A stretch of DNA of 37,487 nucleotides from an uncultured Oscillibacter sp. (GCA_947382875.1 CANDBG010000023.1:1-37487), one strand, 5' to 3'; shown: positions 1 to 8,820, counted from the stretch's first letter. Made by a program: numbers and translations. Notes: generated by a model not told the origin, from the letters alone.

Positions 1-217
1 CCGGCGTCCAAACGCCGAAATCCCACAGCTCGAAAGCTGTTGTCATCATGTGAATTAGGGATCATTCATGCATCTCTCTCCTGCGTCTTTCTTTTTTCTT
101 GGCGCCGTCCAGAACCGACCGGCCCATTTGGAACAGCCCTGTATAAAGGGTTTCCTGCAGGACCGGCGTCCAAACGCCGAAATCCCACAGCTCGAAAGCT
201 GTTGTCATCATGTGAAT
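1..217. repeat. 55-bp exact direct repeat, period 162 bp
   Basis: Bases 1-55 are identical to bases 163-217 and diverge at the next base. The offset of 162 bp is 54 codons, so both copies lie in the same reading frame of the DUF5685 gene on the minus strand. The right copy is inside the gene. The left copy lies beyond the stop at 62-64. This fits a tandem duplication of the gene's 3' end, stop included, whose remainder is outside the window. A contig-end artefact is possible. Confidence 0.85.
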
Positions 218-940
218 GGAGTGGTCCAGCGTTACGGCGAATTCCTTTCGGCTTTCCGGCGTCCAGAGGCCGCCCTGCAAGCCGTACCGCAGCGCAACCG
301 GATTATAACGGTTTTGTGCAGCGTCTTCTTTCAGGTCGTCCGCTGCGTCCACCAGATACACCCAGCGGCCCAGGTGGTACAAAAGCTGCTCCAGCACCCG
401 CCGCCGAACCGGATTGTCCACTTCCTTCGCCGCCCCTTGCAGCAGTACGGCGAAAACGTCTGCTGTCTGGTCCAAAGACGGACTACGGTCTCGCTCCAAA
501 GCGGAGAGCTGTTCCAGTTGACGCCGGGTGCTTGCATCAAAGGACGGTCGTGCCTCTGCCGCGCGGCGGTATGCCGGTTCCAGAACCGCGGAAAGGCTTC
601 GGTATTTCAGGCCGTGCAGCCAGTCATGGTCTTCCACACCGTCGCGGAGCTGCCAATAGGCCAGGATTACGCTCTCATCCGCCGCCAGATCAAACGCAGA
701 ACATTCCCCAAGGTACTCCCGCCGGTGAAAGGGGCTGGCGAGACAACGTCTGCGCCCACATGGCTCCTCTTTCCCGTCGGAAAGTAGGATTGCCAGATAG
801 GTGAAATCATAATTCAGAATGAAGCGGGCGGCAGAACCGCTGCGGCGTCCTAGCGTGTGACACAGGCCGCAGTAAGCGCGGCGAAACCGTTCCAGCTCCT
901 CAGCCGGAAGGGAACCCGGCGGCCGGACGTAACCAAACAC
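62..940 (-). CDS. DUF5685 family protein
   Basis: 292 residues, recognised as the DUF5685 type from the N-terminus, which opens MFGYVRPPG and continues with a CGLC motif near residue 27. No activity is established for this family. The middle is helical and rich in Asp and Arg, with a YHLGRWVYLVDAADDLKED stretch that is helical and acidic like metal-dependent enzyme helices. No signal peptide or membrane segment is evident. The start is GTG at 940, one base after the TGA of the RseC-like gene, so it is probably the last gene of the cdaA transcript. The C-terminus is basic. The 3' end is partly duplicated just downstream (bases 1-55). Confidence 0.75.
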   Translation of the reverse strand: MFGYVRPPGSLPAEELERFRRAYCGLCHTLGRRSGSAARFILNYDFTYLAILLSDGKEEPCGRRRCLASPFHRREYLGECSAFDLAADESVILAYWQLRDGVEDHDWLHGLKYRSLSAVLEPAYRRAAEARPSFDASTRRQLEQLSALERDRSPSLDQTADVFAVLLQGAAKEVDNPVRRRVLEQLLYHLGRWVYLVDAADDLKEDAAQNRYNPVALRYGLQGGLWTPESRKEFAVTLDHSIHMMTTAFELWDFGVWTPVLQETLYTGLFQMGRSVLDGAKKKERRRREMHE

Positions 941-941
941 G

Positions 942-1352
942 TCAGAACAGCCGCACGATGGTGAAGGACAGCCCGCCCCGTGCCTTCAGTTTCCGGTCGT
1001 ATGCAATCGCAGCCAGTACGCCGGCGGCAAAACCGGCGGCTGCAGTGAGGTACTGTACGCTGGTACTGGCGGTGAACAGAGCAGCGATAAGATAACCCGC
1101 CAGAAACAGCGCTACGGGAATCAGATACACCAGGGCCACAATCCGTAACATTTTTTTCGTGCTGCTCTCTACCACTACCTTTTGTCCGGGCCGTGCGCCA
1201 ATGTCATTGACGGCTTTCGCCTGCACCGCCGCGCCGGAGACGCCGCATCCGGCGCATTCCTCGCAGTCGTGACCGCAGGCGGATTTCCGGGGTACGGAAA
1301 TCACGGCGTAGCGGTCGTCTAAAATTCGTTCGACCGTTGCGATTTGTGTCAT
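942..1352 (-). CDS. RseC/MucC-like SoxR-reducing system membrane protein
   Basis: 136 residues. The N-terminal half is a small soluble domain with a cysteine cluster, GHDCEECAGCG, near residues 27-37. Two hydrophobic helices follow at about residues 68-90 and 95-113, and the tail is basic. This is the layout of the RseC/MucC family, linked in proteobacteria to sigma-E and SoxR reduction, and in many anaerobes to electron-transfer complexes. ATG at 1352 is chosen because GGAGG stands directly before it; an upstream in-frame ATG has no such site and would overlap cdaR. It lies 34 bases after cdaR. Its role here is unknown; a membrane redox or Fe-S function is inference. Confidence 0.7.
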   Translation of the reverse strand: MTQIATVERILDDRYAVISVPRKSACGHDCEECAGCGVSGAAVQAKAVNDIGARPGQKVVVESSTKKMLRIVALVYLIPVALFLAGYLIAALFTASTSVQYLTAAAGFAAGVLAAIAYDRKLKARGGLSFTIVRLF

Positions 1353-1386
1353 GTTTATTCCTCCATTTGTGGCATTTCTATGGGAA

Positions 1387-2715
1387 TCATTCTTCGGTTG
1401 GCGGTTGTTCCTGGGAAGGTTGGGATTCCTCCGGTTCCGGCGGAACATCCTCCTCTTTTTCCCGTATGGTGACTTGAACCTGATATTCTCCGATAATTCC
1501 CACGTCGCCGATTGCCACCAAGACCGTGGCCGGGATGGTATACGTCCCGGAAGCGGCGGAATAATCCGACAGATCGACGGTTACGGAAATGTGCTGGCCG
1601 GTTACGGCTTCCACATTGGCGGCGGTGCCGAAAATCCGGACGTTCATGGAATTGGTCAGAATTTCCGCGCTTCTTCCTTCCGGAAGGTTTTTCCAGATGA
1701 TATTGTCCGTTGCAACCGTTGCGTTGCGCATATCCACAAAACGGATTTTCAATGCAGCCCGAGTAATGCCGCTGAGGTTCTGACAGCCATCCGGCAGAAT
1801 GATGGGATAATATGTCGTTGTATAGTTTTCGGAAGCGTTTGTGCCCAGGTCCGTAAGATTGAACTCGCCCAGGTTGAGCGTCTCCATGTTTTTCAGCAGG
1901 GTTGCGTCGCCGGAGACCGTGATGGTTCTGGGTTCGATCTTGTAGTCCGTGCTCCGCAGCCGCGCGCCCGGCGCATCGGCAAAACTGACGGCAAGCCGCA
2001 GTTCTTTTGTGACATAAACCGGCATAGTTGCCCGGATGGTTTCAATATCGGCATGAATACTGGACTTGTCCATAAGATTGCCGTGGGTGTCATAGAATTG
2101 AATTTCCAGCTCCTGCGAAACGGTTTCCTCTGCATCGGCGCCGATATCCAGCGTAACCCTGGCAAAGCGGACCGGATCAATGTCCTCCGCCTGCCCGCGA
2201 ATTTCGATGCTGGAATGAGACAATTCTACTTGTCCGGCGGTATATCCCTCCGCCACATTGCCCACCAGCTCACAGCCGACATCCACGGAGCGGCTGTATA
2301 GTTCGCTGATATTTACCGTGGCAGAGCCGATATTGGCTTCGTAATCCAAAGCATAGAACTGCCGGTCCGTGTAACTGACGGTGTAATTAATCGCCTGGGT
2401 TCCAGCGCTGACCACGTTAACCAGGTTCGCTGTAACCCGAATCTGGGAGCGGTCCAGACAGGACAGCATCCAGCGAGTACCTTTCAGCTTCAGATCAATG
2501 GTCATATCGCTGCCGTCTTCCAAAAGCATCAGGCCCCGGTCGGCGAGAGTGCCCTCCTGAAGATATTCGATGGGAATGTCCTTGAATTCCTGCACTCTGG
2601 TACGCGGGGTGTTGTTCGGACCACTGGTCAGGTCGGCAAAGAGCCAGATCGAACCGGCAACCAAAACAGACAACAGCAAATAAAACGCTTTCCGGCGTCC
2701 GGTATTGTTTTCCAT
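1387..2715 (-). CDS. cdaR: CdaR, YbbR-domain regulator of diadenylate cyclase CdaA
   Basis: 442 residues. One N-terminal membrane anchor (about residues 10-26, preceded by RRK) is followed by an extracytoplasmic region of YbbR-like beta domains (about 45-410) and a Pro/Glu/Gln-rich tail from 415. YbbR-domain proteins encoded next to CdaA bind it and modulate c-di-AMP synthesis. ATG at 2715 is one base after the cdaA stop and has GGGGAGGA in front; an in-frame extension of 50 codons upstream only overlaps cdaA and is rejected. In many Firmicutes glmM follows cdaR; here an RseC-like gene follows instead. Confidence 0.93.
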   Translation of the reverse strand: MENNTGRRKAFYLLLSVLVAGSIWLFADLTSGPNNTPRTRVQEFKDIPIEYLQEGTLADRGLMLLEDGSDMTIDLKLKGTRWMLSCLDRSQIRVTANLVNVVSAGTQAINYTVSYTDRQFYALDYEANIGSATVNISELYSRSVDVGCELVGNVAEGYTAGQVELSHSSIEIRGQAEDIDPVRFARVTLDIGADAEETVSQELEIQFYDTHGNLMDKSSIHADIETIRATMPVYVTKELRLAVSFADAPGARLRSTDYKIEPRTITVSGDATLLKNMETLNLGEFNLTDLGTNASENYTTTYYPIILPDGCQNLSGITRAALKIRFVDMRNATVATDNIIWKNLPEGRSAEILTNSMNVRIFGTAANVEAVTGQHISVTVDLSDYSAASGTYTIPATVLVAIGDVGIIGEYQVQVTIREKEEDVPPEPEESQPSQEQPPTEE

Positions 2716-2716
2716 C

Positions 2717-3646
2717 TTAGTCCTCCCCGTTTTTCCTGGAGCGCAGCAGGTTTGCAAGACTGAATTTCTGCTTGTCCGTCCCATCCTCCTCCTGAGGAAG
2801 CAGCTCGTTCCGCAGAAGGTTTTCCAGTGTCTCCGGCTTGAGATGGCGCTTAAGCATACCGCCAACTACTACCGAGATGGAGCCGGTTTCCTCCGACACA
2901 ATCACAACAACGGCGTCAGAGTTTTCGCTCATGCCGATGCCCGCCCGATGCCGCATTCCCAAATCACGGGAAAGATTTACATTGCGGCTCAAAGGAAGCA
3001 TACAGCCTGCGCCCAGCACACGGCCCATACGGATAATCACGGCGCCGTCATGCATTGGCGCCTTTACGAAGAATATGTTCTTCAGCAGTTCACTGGAAAC
3101 AGAGGCGTCCAGCACTGTGCCGCTGCGAACCATGTCGTCCAGCAGGATTTCCCGCTCGAAGACGATCAGTGCGCCGGTGTGAGACTGCGACATCTCCGCA
3201 CAGGCCAGAACGGTCTGGCTGATGGTCTGCTCCAATACGCTTGCGTTCTCCGCGTGAGAAAAGAACGCCAGAATCCGGCGGCTGCCCATCTCCTCCAAAA
3301 TCCGGCGGATCTCCGGCTGGAACAGGATAATCAACGCCAGCACACCTAATTCCACCATCCGGCTCATCAGGTAATAGATACCGTTCAGATGGAACAGGTA
3401 CGACAGCAGCAGCACTGCGAAAAAGACGAACAGTCCTTTCAAAAGACTGGCGGCCTTTCTGCTCTGCACCAGCGTCAGAAGTTTATACAATGCAAACACC
3501 ATGAGCGCGATATCCAGCACATCGGAGACCTCAATGCTTAACAGATACCGGCCAAGAACGGCGGGCAGATCGGAAAGCGCCACGCCCATGATTTCAAAAT
3601 TCAGCAGATACCGGCTCAAGCCGGCCGCCTGTTCTGTCCCTCCCAT
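2717..3646 (-). CDS. cdaA: CdaA (DacA) diadenylate cyclase, membrane bound
   Basis: 309 residues. It makes cyclic di-AMP from two ATP. Three hydrophobic helices span about residues 38-60, 67-88 and 92-110, followed by the DAC domain at about 125-265. The DGA motif is at 200-202 (in APMHDGAVII) and the RHR motif at 232-234 (in GMRHRAGIG), both needed for catalysis. The C-terminal 40 residues are charged. Length is slightly above the usual 270-280 because of an N-terminal extension of about 20 residues. ATG at 3646 has AAGGAAGG upstream, and a good sigma-A promoter lies 30-60 bases before it. Confidence 0.96.
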   Translation of the reverse strand: MGGTEQAAGLSRYLLNFEIMGVALSDLPAVLGRYLLSIEVSDVLDIALMVFALYKLLTLVQSRKAASLLKGLFVFFAVLLLSYLFHLNGIYYLMSRMVELGVLALIILFQPEIRRILEEMGSRRILAFFSHAENASVLEQTISQTVLACAEMSQSHTGALIVFEREILLDDMVRSGTVLDASVSSELLKNIFFVKAPMHDGAVIIRMGRVLGAGCMLPLSRNVNLSRDLGMRHRAGIGMSENSDAVVVIVSEETGSISVVVGGMLKRHLKPETLENLLRNELLPQEEDGTDKQKFSLANLLRSRKNGED

Positions 3647-3678
3647 GTTGTCCTTCCTTTCAGGCCATGAATAGTTAG

Positions 3679-3707
3679 ATTATATAGAACCTACTGGTAA
3701 AAAGCAA
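3679..3707 (-). promoter_or_regulatory. sigma-A promoter of cdaA-cdaR
   Basis: On the minus strand, TTGCTT (3702-3707) and a perfect TATAAT (3679-3684) are separated by 17 bases. The -10 is 32 bases upstream of the cdaA start. Confidence 0.8.
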
Positions 3708-3836
3708 GGTAAACTAAGGGAAAATTCACGGACTGTTCAGAAAAGTTCCGATTGCGTTTTTTGGCAGTAAGATGCGTCAGAGCGGTCGAAAAGAAATCTG
3801 ATTTTAACAGCGGTCATGTGCTTTGCATGCAAAACC

Positions 3837-3858
3837 GGCCCGCAGGTTTCTGCGGGCC
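3837..3858 (-). terminator. Hairpin terminator after the cysteine-desulfurase-like gene
   Basis: Perfect 9-bp arms GGCCCGCAG / CTGCGGGCC with a 4-base loop, followed on the minus strand by GGTTTTGC. It lies between the 3985-5115 gene and the cdaA promoter. The interval 3859-3984 holds no gene; a second, weaker hairpin (3953-3960 / 3967-3974) sits just after the stop codon and lacks a U-tract. Confidence 0.7.
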
Positions 3859-3984
3859 TTTGAAAAATAGACGCTGATTCCATTGCTTATCAATGATTGA
3901 AAAGGGAAAACACTTTACATTTAATTGATATTTTTGTTCTGTAAAGGTTTATTTGCTGCAGGTAGTTGCAGCAAAAATTTTCCA

Positions 3985-5115
3985 TTATTTTCGGGCGCGA
4001 ATCCGTCGCACGGCAGAGACCAGCCGTGAAATTTCTCCCGGCGTATTAAAATCCGAAACGCTTACACGAATGGTTCCGGTATTCAGTGTTCCCGCACTCC
4101 TGTGCGCCAGAGGCGAACAGTGCACCCCTGCCCGGACAGCGATATTCCGTTCGGCCAACGCCGTCCCCAGTTCCTCCGCGCCTTGATTCTTCACCGTTAA
4201 CGACAACACACCAGTTTGATTCTGCATTCCCGGTTCTGCATAGACACAAAGCCCGGGAATACGGGAAAGACCATCCGCCGCCTGCTGGATCAACTGTCGT
4301 TCCCGGTCCAGAATTTTTTTAGTCCCCCGTTGCCGGACGTAGCGGACGCCTGCCAAAAGCCCCGCAATGCCAGGCATATTGTGAGTGCCCGCTTCCAGAC
4401 GGTCCGGCAGGAAATCCGGCATTTGCTGCTGGATGGATAAACTGCCGGTTCCGCCTTCCAGAAGCGGACGGGGCTGAACGCCGTCCCCGCAAAGCAGCAC
4501 GCCGGTGCCTTGAGGACCATATAAGCCCTTGTGCCCAGGCATGGCAATATATGCCGCGCCCAGCGCCTTTCCATCCAGGGGCAGCACCCCTGCCGACTGG
4601 GACGCATCAACAATCAGCGGGACGCCTCTGGATTTACACAGTGCGGCGATTGCCTCCAGCGGCTGAATAAAGCCAAAAACATTGGATACATGACTGCAAA
4701 TCACAGCGCTTACCCCAGATTTGATCAAACGTTGAAAGGCGTCTTCCGCCGCGTCCGGACGGAACAGCGGACAAACCGCAACCGCCACATTTGCGCCCAG
4801 GGCTTCCAGCGGACGGGTAACGGCATTGTGTTCATAGCCGGAGACAACAACCCTTCCGCCTGGAGGAACCAAACTCTTGATGGCAATATTTAAGGCGTGT
4901 GTGGCGTTCAGGGTAAACACCACCTGTTCCGGATTGTCCAGGTGAAACAGCTCTGCCAGCTCGCTCCGGCATTGAAACGCCGTATCTGCCGCCCGCATAG
5001 CGGCGGAATGTCCGCCCCGGCCCGGAGAGCTCATCGTGGCCAGAGCATCCCACATGGCGGCGGCAACGCTGGCAGGTTTCTGAAAGGTTGTCGCCGCGCT
5101 GTCGAGATAAATCAT
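3985..5115 (-). CDS. Cysteine desulfurase-like PLP enzyme (class V aminotransferase)
   Basis: 376 residues. PLP-dependent fold type I enzyme: the N-terminus reads YLDSAATT, the pyridine-binding Asp170 lies in VDASQSAG, and the Schiff-base Lys196 in MPGHKG. Cys333 in RAGVHCSPLAHR occupies the position of the persulfide cysteine of NifS/SufS enzymes, so cysteine desulfuration (or selenocysteine lyase) activity is plausible. It belongs to the branch often found beside DUF3343 and selenium-related genes, as here. Its ATG overlaps the DUF3343 stop by ATGA. No IscU/SufU scaffold gene is adjacent. Substrate and sulfur acceptor are not visible from sequence. Confidence 0.88.
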   Translation of the reverse strand: MIYLDSAATTFQKPASVAAAMWDALATMSSPGRGGHSAAMRAADTAFQCRSELAELFHLDNPEQVVFTLNATHALNIAIKSLVPPGGRVVVSGYEHNAVTRPLEALGANVAVAVCPLFRPDAAEDAFQRLIKSGVSAVICSHVSNVFGFIQPLEAIAALCKSRGVPLIVDASQSAGVLPLDGKALGAAYIAMPGHKGLYGPQGTGVLLCGDGVQPRPLLEGGTGSLSIQQQMPDFLPDRLEAGTHNMPGIAGLLAGVRYVRQRGTKKILDRERQLIQQAADGLSRIPGLCVYAEPGMQNQTGVLSLTVKNQGAEELGTALAERNIAVRAGVHCSPLAHRSAGTLNTGTIRVSVSDFNTPGEISRLVSAVRRIRARK

Positions 5116-5363
5116 GGATGCACCTCCTGGTACAATCCGCGCTGGTACAAAAATATTTGAACGGGGTCCAAAGACGCCGCATGAAGGCTCGTTAACGCAG
5201 CCGTCAGGTCAACGGTTGCAATCCGCACCGCATAGGCGCAGCCCAGGTTTGACAGATCTCTGGGAGCGCGGAAGATTTGACAGCGGACGCCTGCCCGGTT
5301 CAACACCTTCTGCATCCTCTGTGCGTAGGTAACAGAACGGGCAAGAATCAGATAATGCTCCAC
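5112..5363 (-). CDS. DUF3343 protein
   Basis: 83 residues. Short alpha/beta protein of the DUF3343 type (putative Se/S carrier-like), with a hydrophobic first strand and an invariant-looking LSNLGCAYAVR segment carrying the single conserved Cys. GTG at 5363 is chosen because GGAGG lies 7-8 bases upstream; the longer open frame runs back into the ispF terminator. It is translationally coupled (ATGA) to the cysteine-desulfurase-like gene. In other anaerobes this pair travels with selenium-dependent molybdenum hydroxylase or YedE/YedF genes (family knowledge); none of these is in this window. Confidence 0.82.
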   Translation of the reverse strand: MEHYLILARSVTYAQRMQKVLNRAGVRCQIFRAPRDLSNLGCAYAVRIATVDLTAALTSLHAASLDPVQIFLYQRGLYQEVHP

Positions 5364-5385
5364 ATTGCACTCCTCCTTTCTACCC

Positions 5386-5415
5386 ATTCTATGGATGACC
5401 GGAAGAAATGTGCAA
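5386..5415 (-). promoter_or_regulatory. Possible promoter of the DUF3343 / desulfurase-like pair
   Basis: On the minus strand, TAGAAT (5386-5391) lies 18 bases after TTGCAC (5410-5415). The -35 is weak and touches the U-tract of the ispF terminator. This is the only reasonable candidate in the short gap. Confidence 0.4.
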
Positions 5416-5444
5416 AACAAAAAGCCCTGCGTATTTGCAGGGCT
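5414..5444 (-). terminator. Intrinsic terminator after ispF
   Basis: Perfect 8-bp stem AGCCCTGC / GCAGGGCT (5423-5430, 5437-5444), extended by A-T pairs, with U-tract TTTTTGTTTT on the minus strand. It ends the carD-ispD-ispF transcript 36 bases after the ispF stop. Confidence 0.9.
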
Positions 5445-5479
5445 TTCCATCGAAAGAAAGCAGTTGAAAAACAGCGTTT

Positions 5480-5965
5480 TTACTGTATTTTTTCCACCAA
5501 CGCAACTGCATGAGCGGCCATTCCGGAACCGTCGCCGGTAAACCCGAGGCCCTCCTCCGTTGTTGCCTTCACGTTGACCTGTTCTGCGTCCACACCCAGA
5601 GCCGCAGCGATGTTCTCCGCCATCCGGTCTTTGTACGGCGCAATTTTGGGCGCCTGCGCCAAAAGCGCTGCGTCAATGTTTACCACGGAAAAACCGGCTT
5701 CCCGCAGAAAATGCCCCACTTCCTTCAGCAGCTTCAAACTGGATACGCCTGTATAAGCCGGGTCCGTATCCGGAAATAATTTGCCAATATCCCCCAGACG
5801 CGCCGCGCCGGTCAGGGCGTCCATGACGGCATGGGTCAGAACGTCGGCGTCAGAGTGACCCAGCAGGCCCTTTTCCCAGGAAATCTCCACGCCGCCCAAA
5901 ATCAAACGGCGTCCCGGTACCAGACGATGCACGTCGTAGCCATGGCCGATCCGTAAATTTGTCAT
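5480..5965 (-). CDS. ispF: IspF, 2-C-methyl-D-erythritol 2,4-cyclodiphosphate synthase
   Basis: 161 residues, the usual length. It cyclises CDP-ME 2-phosphate in the MEP isoprenoid pathway. The zinc ligands are visible: Asp11 and His13 in GHGYDVHRL and His45 in [14 protein letters not shown] is at 37-41, and the CDP-binding [11 protein letters not shown] motif is near residues 134-144. The start overlaps the ispD stop (ATGA), and the pair is preceded by carD. Confidence 0.97.
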   Translation of the reverse strand: MTNLRIGHGYDVHRLVPGRRLILGGVEISWEKGLLGHSDADVLTHAVMDALTGAARLGDIGKLFPDTDPAYTGVSSLKLLKEVGHFLREAGFSVVNIDAALLAQAPKIAPYKDRMAENIAAALGVDAEQVNVKATTEEGLGFTGDGSGMAAHAVALVEKIQ

Positions 5966-6693
5966 GACCGCTCCTTCCGGTTCTGCAAAATTGCTTCTGC
6001 AACAATCAGGTCCAGCGGCGTGGTGATTTTGATGTTCTCCTCGTCGCCGTCCACCAGAAACACGACCTTCCCCAGATGCTCCACTGCGGAGGCATCGTCT
6101 GTAATAGGCAGGTTTCCCTCAATGGCGGACTGAAGCGCCGCCTTCAAAAGCGACGCGTCAAAAACCTGCGGCGTCTGAACGGCCCGCAGGCGGTCACGGT
6201 CCAGCGTCTCCTCTACCGCGCTATCGGAACGGCAGGTTTTCACGGTGTCTTTCAGCGGTACTGCCGGAACAGCGGCGGAGCAGCGGGCGGCGGCGGCAAT
6301 CACCTCGTCAGCCATTTCCGGCGTCAGGAGGGGCCGTGCGCCATCGTGGACCGCCAGAAGCTGTACCTCCGGTGAAGTTTCCAAGGCTGCCAACAGTACT
6401 GAATGCGCCCGGGTCTCGCCGCCCCGGACCACCTTGGTACATTTGGAAATCCCGTAGTCCCGGCAGAGCCGGGAGACATCTACCAGATCTTCTTCCCGCG
6501 TGGCGACGATGATCTCGTCAATCTGCCGGGCAAGCTGCAAAGCAGTCAGCGTCCGCACCAAAACCGGAACGCCGTCCAGCAGCTCCAGCATTTTGTTGCT
6601 TCCACCCATCCGCCGGGACTCCCCCGCCGCAGGCACCAGAGCGGCGCAGCGGGGTCGGACTGCTTCCCGGGCCTTTTTGAGAAACGACAACAT
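5962..6693 (-). CDS. ispD: IspD, 2-C-methyl-D-erythritol 4-phosphate cytidylyltransferase
   Basis: 243 residues. It couples MEP to CTP. The N-terminal nucleotide-binding loop is [14 protein letters not shown] (residues 21-34), the basic loop that binds CTP triphosphate; VHDGARPLL is at 115-123 and TPQVF near 184. An extension of about 15 residues precedes the core. ATG at 6693 has GGGGGAAG upstream. It lies 18 bases after carD and overlaps ispF by four bases. Confidence 0.96.
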   Translation of the reverse strand: MLSFLKKAREAVRPRCAALVPAAGESRRMGGSNKMLELLDGVPVLVRTLTALQLARQIDEIIVATREEDLVDVSRLCRDYGISKCTKVVRGGETRAHSVLLAALETSPEVQLLAVHDGARPLLTPEMADEVIAAAARCSAAVPAVPLKDTVKTCRSDSAVEETLDRDRLRAVQTPQVFDASLLKAALQSAIEGNLPITDDASAVEHLGKVVFLVDGDEENIKITTPLDLIVAEAILQNRKERS

Positions 6694-6711
6694 GAAAACT
6701 TCCCCCTGATG

Positions 6712-7200
6712 TTATTGCGGCTTTTGGCGCATGGCATGATCCAGCCGGTCCTCCGCGTCCTGATAGGCGCAGCCTTCCGCTAGTACCATTTCTGAAATGA
6801 TGATCTGCTTGGCGCTGTGCAGCATTTTCCGTTCCCCGGTGGAAAGGCTGCGGCGGGATTCCCGCCGCATCAAGCCCTTGACCACGCGAGCAACCTCATT
6901 TAAGTCGCCGCTTTTCAGGCGAAGCAGATTTTCCTGATAGCGCTTGTTCCAATTGGTGTTTACCTCCACTTCCAAGGTGGGGATTCCAGCCAGAAACGCC
7001 TCCACCTGGGCCGGAGTGATGATGGAGCGGATGCCGATGGTCTGACAATTTGCCGTGGGAATTTTCAGCACCAGTCCCCCGACGGGCATTTTGAATACAT
7101 AGTATTCCTTCACAATGCCCGTAACTTTTTCGCGGACGATATCGTCAATCACGCCCGCGCCGTGCATTGGGTGCACGACTTGGTCCCCTATATGAAACAT
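6712..7200 (-). CDS. CarD family transcription regulator
   Basis: 162 residues. An N-terminal Tudor-like RNA-polymerase interaction domain (about 1-60, FHIGDQVVHPMHGAGVI) is followed by a helical C-terminal domain with basic patches (MRRESRRSLSTGERK). CarD-like proteins bind the RNAP beta subunit and promoter DNA to stabilise open complexes. ATG at 7200 is chosen because GGGGGA lies 7 bases upstream. It heads the carD-ispD-ispF unit, a common arrangement in Clostridia. No strong promoter was found in 7201-7320, nor a terminator after the CoA-transferase, so read-through from that gene is possible. Confidence 0.93.
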   Translation of the reverse strand: MFHIGDQVVHPMHGAGVIDDIVREKVTGIVKEYYVFKMPVGGLVLKIPTANCQTIGIRSIITPAQVEAFLAGIPTLEVEVNTNWNKRYQENLLRLKSGDLNEVARVVKGLMRRESRRSLSTGERKMLHSAKQIIISEMVLAEGCAYQDAEDRLDHAMRQKPQ

Positions 7201-7320
7201 AATGTTTCCCCCTTTGCCGCTGCTGCGGCGTCCGCTTGCCTGTGCTGCTTCAAGGATCATAAGGATCATGCAGAAAATTTGCTGGGATTCCTGGGGAAAG
7301 GGAACGTTCCGGTTTATCGT

Positions 7321-8667
7321 TTACCGCTTGCTGGACCGCCTCCAGATGTGCATTTTCTCCGCCTCCTGGATCAGCTCTTCCCGGAACTGCGGGTGTGCGA
7401 GGTTGATAATTCCCTCGGCCCGTTCCCAGGACGACTTGCCCTTGACGTTGAATTTGCCATATTCCGTTACCAGCCAATGAAGGTTGGTGCGGGTTGCGGT
7501 GACCACGGAGCCTTCCACCAGGGTGGGACGGATACGGGATTTCAGCTGACCGGTTTTCTTGTCCATAAAGGACGAGGAACAGCAGATAAAGCTCTTGCCG
7601 CCCTTGGCGAGATATGCGCCCATGACGAAATCCTGTTGGCCGCCTGCGCCGGAAATGTGGTTGATGCCGGAGGACTCGGAGGACACCTGACCGTACAGGT
7701 CAATGTCTACCGCGCCGTTGATGGACATGAAGTTATCAATCTGCGACACCCGGGCAATGTCGTTGACATAGCTGACCGGAGCCGCCATACACTCGGGGTT
7801 GTTATGCAGGAAGTCGTACAGCTTCTGCGTGCCTGCCGCAAAGGCGTAAGTCTGACGGCCGCGGTCGAAGGGCTTGCAGGCGCCGGTGATGCGTCCCGCA
7901 AGGGACATATCGACAAATGCGTCGACATACATTTCCGTGTGGACGCCCAGGTCCTTCAAATCGGATTCGGCAATCATCTTGCCGATGGCGTTCGGCATGG
8001 AGCCGATGCCCAGCTGAAGGCACGCGCCGTCCGGAATTTCAGAGACCACCAGCTTGGCGACGGCCATATCAATTTCGGAAGCCGCGCCGCTGCCGCCCAG
8101 GATTTCCATCGGCGGGTTCTCGCCTTCTACAATCATGTTCACGTCACTGATGTGGACGCAGTTTTCAAAACCGCCCAGGCAGACAGGTATATTCTTGTTG
8201 ACCTCTACAATGATGGTCTTGGCGCATTCGCAGACGGCTTTCAGGTGCGAACCGCCGGGGCCGAAGTTAAACCAGCCATGCTCGTCCATGGGAGCTGCCT
8301 GGAACATGGCGACATCCAGGGTTTTGATGCAGTTGCGATAATAACCGGGCAGCTCGGAGTAGCGCAGCGGGATGTAATAGGCAAACCCCTCCTTCACGGC
8401 CTTGCGCTCAATGCCGCTCATATGCCAGGAATTCCAGGTAAAATGCTCGGCAACGTTCGGCACGTCGAAAATAGCAGGCCGGCGGGTCAGGATGCCGCCG
8501 CGGAGCTTGACGTCGGTCAGTTCCTCCGCACGGGCCGCAAGGGCTTTGTCCAAGGCATTTGCAGTGCATACGCACCATCCGTAGTCCACCCAGTCGCCAG
8601 GTTTGACGGCTTTCACCGCCTCGGACGCACTGGTCAGCTTCTGTTGATACTCTTCCTGATAACGCAT
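7321..8667 (-). CDS. Butyryl-CoA:acetate-type CoA-transferase (acetyl-CoA hydrolase/transferase family)
   Basis: 448 residues, full length for family I CoA-transferases. Glu245 in GVHTEMYVD matches the glutamate that forms the covalent CoA thioester. The C-terminal half has [20 protein letters not shown] and [13 protein letters not shown], highly typical of butyryl-CoA:acetate and 4-hydroxybutyrate CoA-transferases. The likely role is the last step of butyrate formation: CoA moves from butyryl-CoA to acetate. The exact acyl acceptor cannot be fixed from sequence. Monocistronic: own promoter, ATG at 8667 with GGAGGAAG. Confidence 0.9.
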   Translation of the reverse strand: MRYQEEYQQKLTSASEAVKAVKPGDWVDYGWCVCTANALDKALAARAEELTDVKLRGGILTRRPAIFDVPNVAEHFTWNSWHMSGIERKAVKEGFAYYIPLRYSELPGYYRNCIKTLDVAMFQAAPMDEHGWFNFGPGGSHLKAVCECAKTIIVEVNKNIPVCLGGFENCVHISDVNMIVEGENPPMEILGGSGAASEIDMAVAKLVVSEIPDGACLQLGIGSMPNAIGKMIAESDLKDLGVHTEMYVDAFVDMSLAGRITGACKPFDRGRQTYAFAAGTQKLYDFLHNNPECMAAPVSYVNDIARVSQIDNFMSINGAVDIDLYGQVSSESSGINHISGAGGQQDFVMGAYLAKGGKSFICCSSSFMDKKTGQLKSRIRPTLVEGSVVTATRTNLHWLVTEYGKFNVKGKSSWERAEGIINLAHPQFREELIQEAEKMHIWRRSSKR

Positions 8668-8753
8668 ATGTCTTCCTCCAATAAAATCGTTTTCGCTCCT
8701 TGAAAAGAGAGTTTCTGCAGCTGTGCAGCAAAATCACACAACTCTTTTACTAC

Positions 8754-8782
8754 AGTATACCAGCTTTGGGAAAACATTGCAA
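8754..8782 (-). promoter_or_regulatory. Promoter of the CoA-transferase gene with overlapping palindrome
   Basis: On the minus strand, TTGCAA (8777-8782) and TATACT (8754-8759) are 17 bases apart. A perfect 10-base palindrome, CATTGCAATG (8775-8784), spans the -35, a possible operator. The leader is about 80 bases and includes a small CTGCA/TGCAG dyad. Confidence 0.75.
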
Positions 8783-8820
8783 TGCAAACGTGAAAAAAAT
8801 CACAAAAATTTACGTAAAAA

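Noticed and set aside
1353-1448. 32-residue N-terminal extension of the RseC-like protein
   Set aside because: Low-complexity Asn/Arg sequence that overlaps the cdaR end; the internal ATG has the ribosome binding site.
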